A stretch of DNA of 64,000 bases from an uncultured Roseburia sp. (GCA_910577925.1 CAJTOI010000016.1:1-64000), one strand, 5' to 3'; positions 1 through 8,828 are shown, counted from the first letter of the stretch. A program made the numbers and translations. Notes: a model not told the origin generated them from the sequence alone.

Positions 1-49
1 TAAATTGCGGAGAAAATCCAAAAAGGTAGACTTTGGGACTTTAGTATAG

Positions 50-55
50 TATAAT
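50..55 (+). promoter_or_regulatory. Candidate -10 element for the FapA-like gene
   Basis: TATAAT lies about 40 bases before the ATG at 96. No convincing -35 box is visible 17-18 bases upstream, so this rests on the -10 hexamer alone. The window begins only 49 bases earlier, so the real promoter context may be cut off. Confidence 0.4.
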
Positions 56-95
56 ATTGAAGACTACATTGAAATCAGGAAAGGAAGGCTTATAT

Positions 96-2162
96 ATGAA
101 TACAGGAGGAACGCTGCCGCCGAATTCCGAGCTTACCATGACAGAAAATACAGAGTATATGACAGAACAGAATCGGGAAATTCTTCTTGGAAAAGAGGAA
201 GGGTTGGATGTTTCTCTCTATTCTAATCCGGAACTTAGCTGGCTTCAGATGGAGCAGATTCGAATGGGAATCAAGGACAAGGTGGATATTTCCGTATATG
301 CGGATCCCTCATACAGTTATGAGACAATGAAACAGATCCGGCTTTCGATGTACTCTTCGAACGATCTCACCCCGTATCTTGAAAGGGGCTTTGTGGATGA
401 CGAGCTGGAACAGATCCGGCTTGCGCTTGAGGACGATCTGCCGATTGACATATGGCTCACTGATGATATGTACATGCAGCAGATCTATGAGATTCGAATC
501 GGTTTGTACGAGGGGATCAAGATTTCCGTGTATGCGGATTCCAAGTATAATTGGATGCAGATGCGGGAAATCCGACTTGGCCTGGAAAAGAAACTGAACG
601 TGTCGCTCTATGCAAACGTGCTGTATAACCACTGGCAGATGAAAGAAATCCGGCTGGGCCTGGAGGCGGGGCTGGATGTGGCATCTTATGCAAAGCTGAT
701 TTATTCCGGCACGGATATGAAGGAAAAGCGGGAAAGTCTTTTAATGGAAAAGACCAGCACATACATGACGCCCGATAAGCTGGGAATCGACATTTCATCG
801 ATGACCAAAAAGGAATTCAGCATCTTTGTCGAGGATAACGGAAATAAGGTTTACGGTTTTGTCAAATCGGTCGGCGGCAATATGGTCACGGAGAATGACA
901 TTTACGGCGCGCTGAAAAAGAGAGGCATTGTTGCGGGAATTAATAAAGAAGCCATCAGTGAGATGATAAACAAAAGGCGCATGAACGAGAAAATCCTGAT
1001 TGCGGAAGGAATCCCGGCAAAAGACGGTAAAAACGGCTGGTATGAGTTTTTCGTCCGTCTGGATCTGCCGCGTATTCCGGCGCCGCTTCCGGACGGTGGA
1101 GTCGACTATGTCAATATCGAAGCCTTTGAGATGGTGGATGAGGGACAGAAAATCGCGCTTTATCATCCGGCCGAGAAAGGGGTAGACGGACACAATGTCT
1201 TCGGGGAAGTCATGCATGCCAACGAAGGAGCGGAGAAAAAGCCGCTGAAGGGACGGGGATTTGTGATTGATCCGGACGGAGTGACGTATCGCTCCAAATT
1301 AAACGGAAAGTTCGAGTACCATAACGGTCAGATTATTATATCCAATATGATTATTGTGAACGAGGATGTGACGGCCGTCACGGGAAAACTGGAGGTTGAC
1401 GGCTCCGTTTACGTGATCGGCAGCGTCTGCTCGGGCGGATATATCTCGGCGACGGGCGATATTATCGTCGAGCACAATGTTGAGGCGGCAAGGCTTATCG
1501 CCGGCGGCAATGTCATGATCAAGAAGGGAAGCTGCTCAAGGAACGAGTGCTTTATAGAGGCGAAGGGAGAGGTGTCCGGCAGCTTTTTTGAATCGGCGAG
1601 TATTGATGCCGGCGGTGATATCAAGGCAAATTATATCATGAACAGTACGATCGGCACTATGGGGAAGGTGATCGTATCCGGGAGCAAGGGAATGCTTCTG
1701 GGCGGTAAGACCTGTGCGGTCAAGGGAATCGATACGTTTAATCTCGGCAACAGATCCCATTTAAAAACATATCTGGACGTGGGGAAGAATGTCCTCTACA
1801 ACAAGAAGCAGGCGATGTTTGCGGAGGAACGAGAGCAGATTTTAGACGAGCTGCAGGTGCTCGAAGGGCGCTGGAACAGCATTCTGCAGGCGCTTCCGCC
1901 GGGAAAGGGACAGGCGGAAATGCTGATTAAAAAGCTGAATGTGGCAATTGTGGCGAAACAGAACGAGCTGGCCGACTTGGATGCCGAAGTATCCAAGCTT
2001 GCGAATTTAACCGATCAGGATATGAAGGCCGTCATTGTCCGGGGAAATGCATATGAGGGAAGTGTGATTGAGATCAATGCGGTCAAATATGCATTGCCGT
2101 CGCACGTGAACAGGGTTATTTTCAAACTCAGAAATAAGAATGTAGTAATGGTTAAATTATAA
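96..2162 (+). CDS. FapA-like (DUF342) protein with N-terminal 26-residue repeats
   Basis: The ATG at 96 is preferred over the in-frame TTG at 57 because AGGAAAGGAAGG ends 7 bases before it. The protein has 688 residues. From about residue 25 to 215 it carries eight degenerate units of the form Q-M-x-E-I-R-L-G-L-E-x-G-L-D-V-S-x-Y-A, whose conserved Arg recurs at an exact 26-residue period (seven Arg; the first unit has Leu instead). From about residue 235 on, the Gly-rich, Val/Ile-alternating sequence is typical of the FapA/DUF342 beta-helix family, and a coiled coil follows at about 565-640. DUF342 proteins are described as polymerising or surface-associated in clostridia, but no function is established here. 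The HD-GYP gene begins 20 bases downstream and is probably co-transcribed. The repeats may be a binding or assembly module; that part is inference. Confidence 0.8.
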   Translation: MNTGGTLPPNSELTMTENTEYMTEQNREILLGKEEGLDVSLYSNPELSWLQMEQIRMGIKDKVDISVYADPSYSYETMKQIRLSMYSSNDLTPYLERGFVDDELEQIRLALEDDLPIDIWLTDDMYMQQIYEIRIGLYEGIKISVYADSKYNWMQMREIRLGLEKKLNVSLYANVLYNHWQMKEIRLGLEAGLDVASYAKLIYSGTDMKEKRESLLMEKTSTYMTPDKLGIDISSMTKKEFSIFVEDNGNKVYGFVKSVGGNMVTENDIYGALKKRGIVAGINKEAISEMINKRRMNEKILIAEGIPAKDGKNGWYEFFVRLDLPRIPAPLPDGGVDYVNIEAFEMVDEGQKIALYHPAEKGVDGHNVFGEVMHANEGAEKKPLKGRGFVIDPDGVTYRSKLNGKFEYHNGQIIISNMIIVNEDVTAVTGKLEVDGSVYVIGSVCSGGYISATGDIIVEHNVEAARLIAGGNVMIKKGSCSRNECFIEAKGEVSGSFFESASIDAGGDIKANYIMNSTIGTMGKVIVSGSKGMLLGGKTCAVKGIDTFNLGNRSHLKTYLDVGKNVLYNKKQAMFAEEREQILDELQVLEGRWNSILQALPPGKGQAEMLIKKLNVAIVAKQNELADLDAEVSKLANLTDQDMKAVIVRGNAYEGSVIEINAVKYALPSHVNRVIFKLRNKNVVMVKL

Positions 2163-2181
2163 AAAAGAGGGATGGCAGAAT

Positions 2182-3279
2182 ATGTTGCGCGATACGATTT
2201 TGATTCTTGAAAATGAAGAGGACAACCGGAAAAAGCTGGCAGAAATATTCCGGGACGAGTACAAGGTTCTGGAAGTTTCGAACGAAAAAGAGGGGATAGA
2301 GCTGCTCAGAGCGCATGCGGCGTCTCTTGCGGTGATTCTGGTCAACCTTATGATACCGGCGAAAAACAACTTTCAGGTGCTGCAGCGGCTGAGTGAAAAA
2401 AAGTATTTAAAACAGATACCGTTTATCATGCTGACAAATGATCAGACGGTGGAATACGAGAAAAGGGGATATGAGTACGGCATTGTGAGCTATATCAGAA
2501 AGCCGTTCCATCCCGATGCCGTGAAGCTGCTGGTGGACAATGTGGTGAAAGTGTTTCAGTATAAGGTGCAGCTTGAGTTCACGGTAAAAACGCAGAACGA
2601 AAAGCTCAAGAAACAAAATGCCATTCTGAAACTTATGGCAGGCAAACAAAAGCACATGAACGAAGTGCTGGTTGAGTCTCTGAGCAATATTGTGGAGTTC
2701 AGAAATCTTGAGTCGGAGCAGCACATAAAGAGGATGCGTGAATTTACCGTATGTCTGGGAACAAGCATTATGAAGCTGTACCCGGAGTATGAGCTTACGG
2801 AAGAAAAGATTGAGATGATCGGCTGGGCGTCAGCGCTCCATGATATCGGCAAGATCGTGATACCGGACAGCATCATCTTAAAAGCCGGCAAGCTGACGAA
2901 CGACGAGTATGAGGTGATAAAGTCGCACACAACGAAAGGCGCGGAGATAATAGAGAGAGTCATCCGCCTCGACAGCGAAGATTTTTGTTCCTATGCGTAT
3001 GACATCGCCAGACACCATCACGAGAAGTACGACGGAAACGGCTACCCGGACGGGCTCAAAGGCGAGGAGATCAGCATAGCCGCGCAGATCGTATCGCTGG
3101 TGGACGTGTATGACGCGCTTACCTCAAAGCGGGTCTACAAGGCGGCATATGACACCGACAAGGCGTTTCAGATGATTATACACGGACAGAGCGGCGTTTT
3201 TTCACCCAAACTTTTAAAGGCGTTTACCGAGGTACGGGGTACGTTCGAGGCAATCGTGAAAAAATACTGCGACGACTAA
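2182..3279 (+). CDS. HD-GYP domain protein with degenerate receiver
   Basis: 365 residues. Residues 1-120 form a CheY-like receiver fold, but the usual phospho-accepting Asp is Asn55 (AAC at 2344), in V-N-L-M-I-P. The supporting Thr85 and Lys107 are retained. A helical linker (about 125-165) leads into an HD-GYP domain with His220-Asp221 (L-H-D-I-G-K) and the H-H-H-E-K-Y-D-G-N-G-Y-P-D-G signature (GYP at 287-289), so the metal-dependent hydrolase site looks complete. HD-GYP proteins hydrolyse c-di-GMP or related cyclic dinucleotides. The start has the ribosome site AGAGGGATGG just upstream. The Asn suggests the protein is not switched by aspartyl phosphorylation and may instead respond to a partner, possibly the FapA-like neighbour. 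That partner idea is inference. Confidence 0.9.
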   Translation: MLRDTILILENEEDNRKKLAEIFRDEYKVLEVSNEKEGIELLRAHAASLAVILVNLMIPAKNNFQVLQRLSEKKYLKQIPFIMLTNDQTVEYEKRGYEYGIVSYIRKPFHPDAVKLLVDNVVKVFQYKVQLEFTVKTQNEKLKKQNAILKLMAGKQKHMNEVLVESLSNIVEFRNLESEQHIKRMREFTVCLGTSIMKLYPEYELTEEKIEMIGWASALHDIGKIVIPDSIILKAGKLTNDEYEVIKSHTTKGAEIIERVIRLDSEDFCSYAYDIARHHHEKYDGNGYPDGLKGEEISIAAQIVSLVDVYDALTSKRVYKAAYDTDKAFQMIIHGQSGVFSPKLLKAFTEVRGTFEAIVKKYCDD

Positions 3280-3316
3280 ACCGCATGCCGTTCCGGCAAA
3301 AATTATGCATAGAATC

Positions 3317-3360
3317 AAAACTCCGTCATCTATTAGTAAGTGAATAGATGACGGAGTTTT
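3317..3360 (+). terminator. Strong intrinsic terminator (18-bp stem)
   Basis: The arms 3317-3334 and 3343-3360 are perfectly complementary around an 8-base loop, and the 3' arm ends in a T-run. It should end the FapA/HD-GYP transcript. The 3' arm also carries the only ribosome-site-like GGAG (3353-3356) for the next gene, so it may have a second role. Confidence 0.85.
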
Positions 3361-3363
3361 TAT

Positions 3364-5049
3364 ATGGCAGATTGCAGGAAACAGGCATATTCGAACGATT
3401 ATTTTGATTTTATCATTCCGTACGGGGAAGATACGGCGATGCCCGATGAGGGGGCTTGTACGCAGCCCATTGACGAGGGATTTGACATTTTCTATTACCC
3501 GAGAACGGGAGTCCCGACGGTAAAGCTCGGCGCATACACCTATCTGGAGACGCCGAACTGTTACGGACTGCTTGACCGCACGGCGTTAGAAGTGTCGGGG
3601 ATCATCCGCATGCAGAATCAGCCGACGCTCGGGCTGCGGGGGAGCGGAGTCATGGTGGGGTTTATTGACACCGGCATTGACTATACGAACCCGCTGTTTC
3701 GGTATGCGGACGGAAGCAGCCGCATAACGGCTATTTGGGATCAGACGATCGAGGACGGGACTCCGCCGGAGGGAATTTCATACGGGGCGGAGTATACGAC
3801 GGAGGAACTCAACGCGGCGCTGGAGAGCGAAGATCCGTTCTCGATTGTGCCGTCGCGGGATACGGACGGACACGGAACATTTCTGGCGGGGGTTGCCTGC
3901 GGCGGTGAGGACGTGGAAAATGATTTTATCGGGGCCGTTCCGCAGGCGCAGATTGCGGTTGTAAAGCTCAAAGAGGCAAAGCAGTACTTAAGGGAATTTT
4001 ATTTCATTCCGGAGAGCGCCAAGGCCTATCAGGAGAATGACATTATGATGGGGGTGGCGTATCTGAGCCGGCTCGCCGAGCTTTTTGATATGCCGCTTGT
4101 GATCTGTCTGGCGCTTGGAAACAGTATGGGCGGCCACGGGGGAGAGGTGTATCTGAATACCTATCTGGAGGAGGTGTGCAAGAGACGGAGACGCGCGATT
4201 GTGACCGCAACCGGAAATGAGGCGAATGCGAGGCATCATTTTCAGGGAAACTTTTCCGGGGAAGAGGAATATGTGGACACTCAGATTAATGTGGAGGACG
4301 CGATGCCGGGATTTTTCGTCGAGCTGTGGGCGAAAGCGCCGGAGCTGTATTCGGTGGCGATTATCTCGCCTACGGGGGAGGAGCTTCCGCGCGTGCCGCT
4401 GCAGGCCGGAGCTTTTCAGGAATACCGGTTTGTCTTTGAGGGGACGATCGTGTCGGTCGATTACCGGTTAGAGACACAGGGGACGGCGAGCCAGCTGGCG
4501 TTTATCCGGTTTACGAATCCGTCGAGAGGGCTGTGGATCATCCGGGTATATCCGCAGAACCTGCTGTCGGGAACCTATAATATGTGGCTTCCGATGCAGC
4601 AGCTTTTGGCGGGCCGTGTTTTTTTCCTGCGCTCGACGCCGGATATTACGCTGACCTCCCCGGGAAATACCGAACAGGTGATTACCGTCGGGGGTTATCA
4701 GGCCGTGGCCCGGAGCATCTATGCCGATTCCGGGAGGGGCTATCCGATTATCGGCGGAATCAAGCCGGATTTTGCGGCGCCTGCAGTGGAGGTGTACGGC
4801 CCCGGGCTCCGGGGAAATTATATCCGCTATACCGGAACGAGCGCGGCCTGCGCGATTACCGCGGGGGCGGTGGCGCAGATTATGGAGTGGGCTCTCGTAA
4901 AGGAGAACAGGCCGAGGCTGTCGAATGCGGGAATAAAAAATATCCTGATCCGGGGGGCGGAACGCACAAATGAGCGGGTTTATCCGAACCGGGAATGGGG
5001 TTACGGCGCGCTGGATGTGTATCATTCGTTTGAGCTGCTCAGACAGTGA
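3364..5049 (+). CDS. S8 family serine peptidase, Csp-like subtilase
   Basis: 561 residues. The catalytic triad is visible: Asp102 in G-F-I-D-T-G-I-D, His170 in D-T-D-G-H-G-T and Ser493 in G-T-S-A-A. A long insert of about 250 residues between the His and Ser blocks and the N-terminal N-D-Y-F-D-F-I-I motif match the clostridial Csp-like subtilases (CspA/B/C relatives), some of which act in spore germination. No signal peptide is visible. The ATG at 3364 sits four bases after a terminator hairpin whose 3' arm supplies GGAG 7 bases upstream. A later ATG at 3439 would drop the conserved N-terminus, so 3364 is preferred. All catalytic residues are present, so it should be active. Its substrate is unknown. 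Confidence 0.88.
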   Translation: MADCRKQAYSNDYFDFIIPYGEDTAMPDEGACTQPIDEGFDIFYYPRTGVPTVKLGAYTYLETPNCYGLLDRTALEVSGIIRMQNQPTLGLRGSGVMVGFIDTGIDYTNPLFRYADGSSRITAIWDQTIEDGTPPEGISYGAEYTTEELNAALESEDPFSIVPSRDTDGHGTFLAGVACGGEDVENDFIGAVPQAQIAVVKLKEAKQYLREFYFIPESAKAYQENDIMMGVAYLSRLAELFDMPLVICLALGNSMGGHGGEVYLNTYLEEVCKRRRRAIVTATGNEANARHHFQGNFSGEEEYVDTQINVEDAMPGFFVELWAKAPELYSVAIISPTGEELPRVPLQAGAFQEYRFVFEGTIVSVDYRLETQGTASQLAFIRFTNPSRGLWIIRVYPQNLLSGTYNMWLPMQQLLAGRVFFLRSTPDITLTSPGNTEQVITVGGYQAVARSIYADSGRGYPIIGGIKPDFAAPAVEVYGPGLRGNYIRYTGTSAACAITAGAVAQIMEWALVKENRPRLSNAGIKNILIRGAERTNERVYPNREWGYGALDVYHSFELLRQ

Positions 5050-5138
5050 GAGACGGCGCCGTGATACGGAGGGTTCTCAAGAGCAAGATTGCTAAGATAG
5101 AAAGCAATATGTGAGTAAAAAAGGGAGGGGGAATCAGC

Positions 5139-5144
5139 TATAAT
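5139..5144 (+). promoter_or_regulatory. Candidate -10 element for galE
   Basis: TATAAT lies about 50 bases before the galE start. The -35 region (about 5116-5121) is poor, so this would be a weak or activator-dependent promoter. Confidence 0.4.
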
Positions 5145-5190
5145 TACATAGTACAAAAAGCTGTAAGGCGTGAGAAGAAAGGGGAAAATG

Positions 5191-6207
5191 ATGGCGGTTT
5201 TAGTGACGGGAGGCGCCGGATACATCGGCAGCCATACGTGTGTGGAATTACAGAATGCGGGATATGATGTGGTGGTATTGGATAATCTGAGCAATTCTTC
5301 GGAGGAATCCTTAAAGCGCGTGAAAGCGATTACCGGAAAAGAGGTAACGTTTTACAGGGGCGATATACTGGACAGAGAGATTTTGAATAAGATATTTGCA
5401 GAGGAGCAGATTACGTGCTGTATCCATTTTGCCGGGCTCAAAGCGGTAGGCGAGTCTGTCGCAAAACCCTGGGAATATTACAATAACAACATTGCAGGGA
5501 CGCTGGCGCTTGCGGACGTGATGCGTCAAAACGGCTGCAAAAATATCATTTTCTCGTCGTCTGCAACGGTTTACGGGGACCCGGCGCAGATCCCGATTAC
5601 GGAGGAGTGCCCGAAGGGACAGTGCACAAACCCGTACGGCTGGACGAAATCGATGTTGGAGCAGGTGCTCTCCGACATTCAGAAAGCGGACCCGGAGTGG
5701 AATGTCATTCTGCTGCGCTACTTTAACCCGATCGGCGCCCACAAGAGCGGTACGATGGGGGAGAACCCCAACGGGATTCCGAACAACCTGATGCCGTATG
5801 TGACGCAGGTTGCGGTCGGCAAGTTAAAAGAGCTCGGTGTGTTCGGCAGCGATTACGATACCCCGGACGGAACCGGCGTCAGAGATTATATCCACGTCGC
5901 AGACCTTGCCGCCGGGCATGTGAAAGCGCTGGCAAAGATCGAGGAAAAAGCAGGTCTGTGCGTCTATAATCTCGGAACCGGCCACGGCTACAGTGTGCTT
6001 GACATCGTAAAAAATTTCGAGGAGGCGACCGGGATGAAGGTGCCTTATGTGATTAAGGACAGAAGACCCGGTGATATCGCGACCTGCTACTGCGACCCGT
6101 CAAAGGCGAAGCGGGAACTCGGCTGGGAGGCACGGTACGGGATTCGCGAGATGTGCGAGGATGCCTGGAGATGGCAGAAAAATAATCCGAACGGGTATGA
6201 GGCCTGA
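5191..6207 (+). CDS. galE: UDP-glucose 4-epimerase
   Basis: About 338 residues, the normal GalE length. It begins with the Rossmann motif G-G-A-G-Y-I-G and has the extended-SDR catalytic Y-x-x-x-K in N-P-Y-G-W-T-K, plus the sugar-binding N-P-I-G-A-H region. It interconverts UDP-galactose and UDP-glucose, and some members also use the N-acetyl forms. AAAGGGG precedes two adjacent ATGs (5188 and 5191); the second has the better spacing and gives the usual start M-A-V-L-V-T-G-G. GalE is the fourth enzyme (LnpD) of the galacto-N-biose/lacto-N-biose pathway. Its position beside that locus suggests it recycles UDP-Gal there, although an AraC gene on the opposite strand separates it from the operon. 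Confidence 0.95.
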   Translation: MAVLVTGGAGYIGSHTCVELQNAGYDVVVLDNLSNSSEESLKRVKAITGKEVTFYRGDILDREILNKIFAEEQITCCIHFAGLKAVGESVAKPWEYYNNNIAGTLALADVMRQNGCKNIIFSSSATVYGDPAQIPITEECPKGQCTNPYGWTKSMLEQVLSDIQKADPEWNVILLRYFNPIGAHKSGTMGENPNGIPNNLMPYVTQVAVGKLKELGVFGSDYDTPDGTGVRDYIHVADLAAGHVKALAKIEEKAGLCVYNLGTGHGYSVLDIVKNFEEATGMKVPYVIKDRRPGDIATCYCDPSKAKRELGWEARYGIREMCEDAWRWQKNNPNGYEA

Positions 6208-6214
6208 CAATTTT

Positions 6215-6263
6215 GCGCGGAAATGGCGGAGACTGTCATTTCTGCGCCGCTGCCTGCGGCAGC
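6215..6263. terminator. Possible hairpins between convergent galE and AraC genes
   Basis: Two stems are visible: GCGC/GAAATG paired with CATTTC/GCGC (6215-6247), and GCTGCC paired with GGCAGC (6249-6263). Neither is followed by a good T-run, so intrinsic termination is uncertain. Confidence 0.3.
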
Positions 6264-6275
6264 CGGAAGACGCAT

Positions 6276-7103
6276 TTATAAAACAACATGCTTTTTCCGG
6301 TATTGCTGCGGGGACATGTGGCAGATTTTCTGAAATGTCTGGGAAAAATAACTGCTGGAAGAAAAGCCGGTGTTGCTGGCGATTTCTTCGATGCTGTGGT
6401 TGGTGGTCGTAAGGAGATCCTTGGCGGCCGAGATCCGGACCTCCGTCAGGTATGCGATCGGGGATTTCCCGTAAAGCGCCGCAAACTGATGGCTCAGATA
6501 GTATTTTGTAATGTTGCAGTTGTCCGCAAGCGTGCTGAGCGTGATTTTGTCGTGGTAATTTTCTTCGATATAGCGCTTGGCCTTGTGGCACTCGCGGCTG
6601 CTGTTCTGCGGGTCCACAAGCTCATAGGACACATGGTCCCTGCGGCATATCAGCAGGATGAGGATGGCCAGATAATGCTGACAGATTTCCTCATAGCAAT
6701 TTTGTCTGCTGTGCATTTCCCGGAGAATGCTCTCAAAGCACAGGCGGATGGAGGAAGCGTTCGCCGAGGAGTTGACAATGCTGTATTCGACGGGGCGGTC
6801 CGTGCTGATTTTCAGCCCTTCCACGCCCAGAACATAGTAATCCAGCGGATCGGAGGGATTCGAAAACTCCGTGTGCAGAACCTGCGCTCCGATCAGGACA
6901 AGGCTGTTTGTCTCGACCGGGACGGACTCGTTTTCAATCTGCATATACCCGGTGCCGCTCTTGACGAAAAAGATTTCGGTAAACTGGTGGCTGTGCGGAA
7001 AGCTGGTCCAGTCATCCTCGTATTTGGAGGAAGAGATGGACAGAAGCCGGAAAGAAAGTTCCGGGAGAGTTTTGTTTTCCAAATTTAATTTTCTGTTACT
7101 CAT
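6276..7103 (-). CDS. AraC family transcriptional regulator (cupin sensor)
   Basis: 275 residues. The N-terminal ~150 residues look like an AraC-type cupin ligand-binding domain (H-S-H-Q-F-T-E-I-F-F-V-K-S-G-T-G). The C-terminal ~100 residues hold two helix-turn-helix motifs, including Y-L-S-H-Q-F and the signature G-F-S-S-S-S-Y-F-S-Q-T-F-Q-K. AGGAG lies 5 bases before the ATG on the minus strand. It is divergent from the sugar ABC importer and the GH112 operon, and AraC/cupin proteins beside such operons usually sense the imported sugar. Three repeats with a 19-bp period lie in its own upstream region (7123-7167) and may be its operator. The ligand is probably a Gal-HexNAc disaccharide or derivative, inferred from context. 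Confidence 0.9.
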   Translation of the reverse strand: MSNRKLNLENKTLPELSFRLLSISSSKYEDDWTSFPHSHQFTEIFFVKSGTGYMQIENESVPVETNSLVLIGAQVLHTEFSNPSDPLDYYVLGVEGLKISTDRPVEYSIVNSSANASSIRLCFESILREMHSRQNCYEEICQHYLAILILLICRRDHVSYELVDPQNSSRECHKAKRYIEENYHDKITLSTLADNCNITKYYLSHQFAALYGKSPIAYLTEVRISAAKDLLTTTNHSIEEIASNTGFSSSSYFSQTFQKICHMSPQQYRKKHVVL

Positions 7104-7122
7104 AGGAGCTCCTTTTCATCTA

Positions 7123-7179
7123 TTCGGATCATGTATGATCTTTCGGATTATATTTGAACTTTTGGATAAAATGTATAAA
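7123..7179. promoter_or_regulatory. Three 19-bp-period direct repeats, candidate AraC operator
   Basis: TTCGGAT at 7123 and 7142 and TTTGGAT at 7161 recur every 19 bp. The first two whole units agree at 15 of 19 bases. The repeats start 20 bases upstream of the AraC start codon, in the intergenic region shared with the importer operon. Helically phased direct repeats are typical AraC-family sites. I saw this by eye only. Confidence 0.45.
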
Positions 7180-7310
7180 TTTTCCGGTGTGAAAAATATT
7201 TTCTGGTATAAGTATATGAAAAAAACAGACGTTTTGCAATATTTTATAAAAAAAGCAAGATATATAAAATTAAAAGCAACATATGGGTAAAAAAAGAAAA
7301 GACAATTAGG

Positions 7311-7316
7311 TATAAT
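7311..7316 (+). promoter_or_regulatory. Candidate -10 element for the importer/GH112 operon
   Basis: TATAAT lies 70 bases before the solute-binding-protein start, with an A-rich, poor -35 region. This fits a promoter that needs an activator such as the divergent AraC protein. Confidence 0.45.
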
Positions 7317-7385
7317 AATCAACATAGGGAGGATGACACATAGATTTATGGTCAAAATCACTAAAAATAAAAGGGAGGATTAAAA

Positions 7386-8828
7386 ATGAAAAAGAGAGTT
7401 TTGTGTACAATCATGAGTATCACTATGGCGGCTTCTCTGTTTGCAGGATGCGGGGGAAAAGACGCCGGGGCTTCGAACAGCGGCGGTGATGCTCCGGCTG
7501 CGGAAGACGGGGCTTCTGCCGATGCGGGTGCAGACGAGGGAGCGGCGCCCGATGCAGGTACGGAAGAAGCGGCGGCGCCCGACGATCCGTATGCGGCATA
7601 CGCGGGAACAACGATCAGCGTAGCTGCGATCGAGACCGCTTACGGTTCCGAGATGTGGCAGCAGGTGGCGGATGCATTTACCGCCGAGACCGGTATCGCG
7701 GTTGAGCTTACGACAGACAAGAATCTGGAGGATGTCATCGGACCGTCCATGCAGGGCGGCGAGTATCCGGACGTGATCCATCTGGCAACGGGCCGTGAGG
7801 CAGCGCTGACGGAGCAGTTTATCAAAGACAATAATATCGCGGATATCACGGATGTTTTATCCATGACAGTGCCGGGCGAGACAGCGGCAGTATCCGACAA
7901 GATCGCCGGCGGTTTTACCGACACTTCTCTCACCAATCCGTATGGCGACGGCAAGACATACCTTGCGCCGATGTTCTACTCTCCCTGCGGACTGTTTTAC
8001 AATGCAGGACTTTTAGAGGAGAAAGGCTGGGAGGTTCCGACCACATGGGATGAGATGTGGGAGCTCGGAGACAAGGCAAAAGCAGAAGATATCTACTTAT
8101 TTACATACCCGACGACCGGTTACTTTGACGCATTCCTTTATGCATTGATGTATTCGGCAGGCGGACCGGAATTTTTCGATAAGGCGACTCATTATGAGGA
8201 AGGCATCTGGGAGACTCCGGAAGCACAGACCTGCTTTGATATTATTGCAAAATTGGCGACTTACACGAACCCGATCACACCTGCACAGGCGAACGATCAG
8301 GACTTTACGCAGAACCAGCAGTTGGTTCTTGACAACAAAGCGATCTTCATGCCGAACGGTACCTGGATTGTCGGCGAGATGGCAGAGGCTCCGCGTGCAG
8401 AAGGTTTCAAGTGGGGTATGACGGCGCTTCCGGCAGTACAGACAGGCGGCGACAGCTACAGCTACACATGGTTCGAGCAGGCATGGATTCCGTCCGGCGC
8501 AGAGAATCAGGACGCGGCAAAATTGTTCGTGGCATTCTTATATAGCGACAAGGCATGTGAAATTTTTGCATCGGCGGGAGCGATTCAGCCGGTACTCGGC
8601 ATTGCCGACAAGCTGGAAGGCGACAATGTAATGTTCTACTCGATCTATGACAACGGAGCAAAGGCAGCTATGGGTAATTTCGCGGCATTTGACGCGATTC
8701 CCGGTGTTGAAGTTCGTACCGTATTCCTGGATCCGGTCAACTCTCTGGTTTCCGGAGACACGACAGAGGAAGAGTGGATTGCGAACGTGATTTCCGCAAG
8801 CGACCAGATGCGTGCAAACTTAAAATAA
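7386..8828 (+). CDS. ABC transporter sugar-binding lipoprotein (family 1-like)
   Basis: 480 residues. A lipoprotein signal peptide ends in L-F-A-G-C with the lipid-carrying Cys22, followed by a long Ala/Gly/Asp/Glu-rich linker (about 25-78) that spaces the domain from the membrane. The rest resembles extracellular solute-binding proteins of the maltose/oligosaccharide class (T-T-W-D-E-M-W, F-V-A-F-L-Y-S). It should capture an oligosaccharide outside the cell and deliver it to the two permeases downstream. GGGAGG lies 7 bases before the ATG. Context (GH112 phosphorylase, NahK) suggests a galacto-N-biose or lacto-N-biose ligand, which is inference. No ATPase gene is in the operon, so a shared MsmK-type ATPase is probably used. 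Confidence 0.92.
   Translation: MKKRVLCTIMSITMAASLFAGCGGKDAGASNSGGDAPAAEDGASADAGADEGAAPDAGTEEAAAPDDPYAAYAGTTISVAAIETAYGSEMWQQVADAFTAETGIAVELTTDKNLEDVIGPSMQGGEYPDVIHLATGREAALTEQFIKDNNIADITDVLSMTVPGETAAVSDKIAGGFTDTSLTNPYGDGKTYLAPMFYSPCGLFYNAGLLEEKGWEVPTTWDEMWELGDKAKAEDIYLFTYPTTGYFDAFLYALMYSAGGPEFFDKATHYEEGIWETPEAQTCFDIIAKLATYTNPITPAQANDQDFTQNQQLVLDNKAIFMPNGTWIVGEMAEAPRAEGFKWGMTALPAVQTGGDSYSYTWFEQAWIPSGAENQDAAKLFVAFLYSDKACEIFASAGAIQPVLGIADKLEGDNVMFYSIYDNGAKAAMGNFAAFDAIPGVEVRTVFLDPVNSLVSGDTTEEEWIANVISASDQMRANLK

Noticed and set aside
6288..7088. A 266-codon plus-strand frame opposite the AraC gene
   Set aside because: The minus-strand frame has the AraC signature and a ribosome site; the plus-strand frame has neither.
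7336..7383. A 15-codon upstream frame after GGGAGG in the leader of the first binding-protein gene
   Set aside because: The ATG directly touches the ribosome site with no spacing and the peptide is unremarkable. I could not support it as a real leader peptide.
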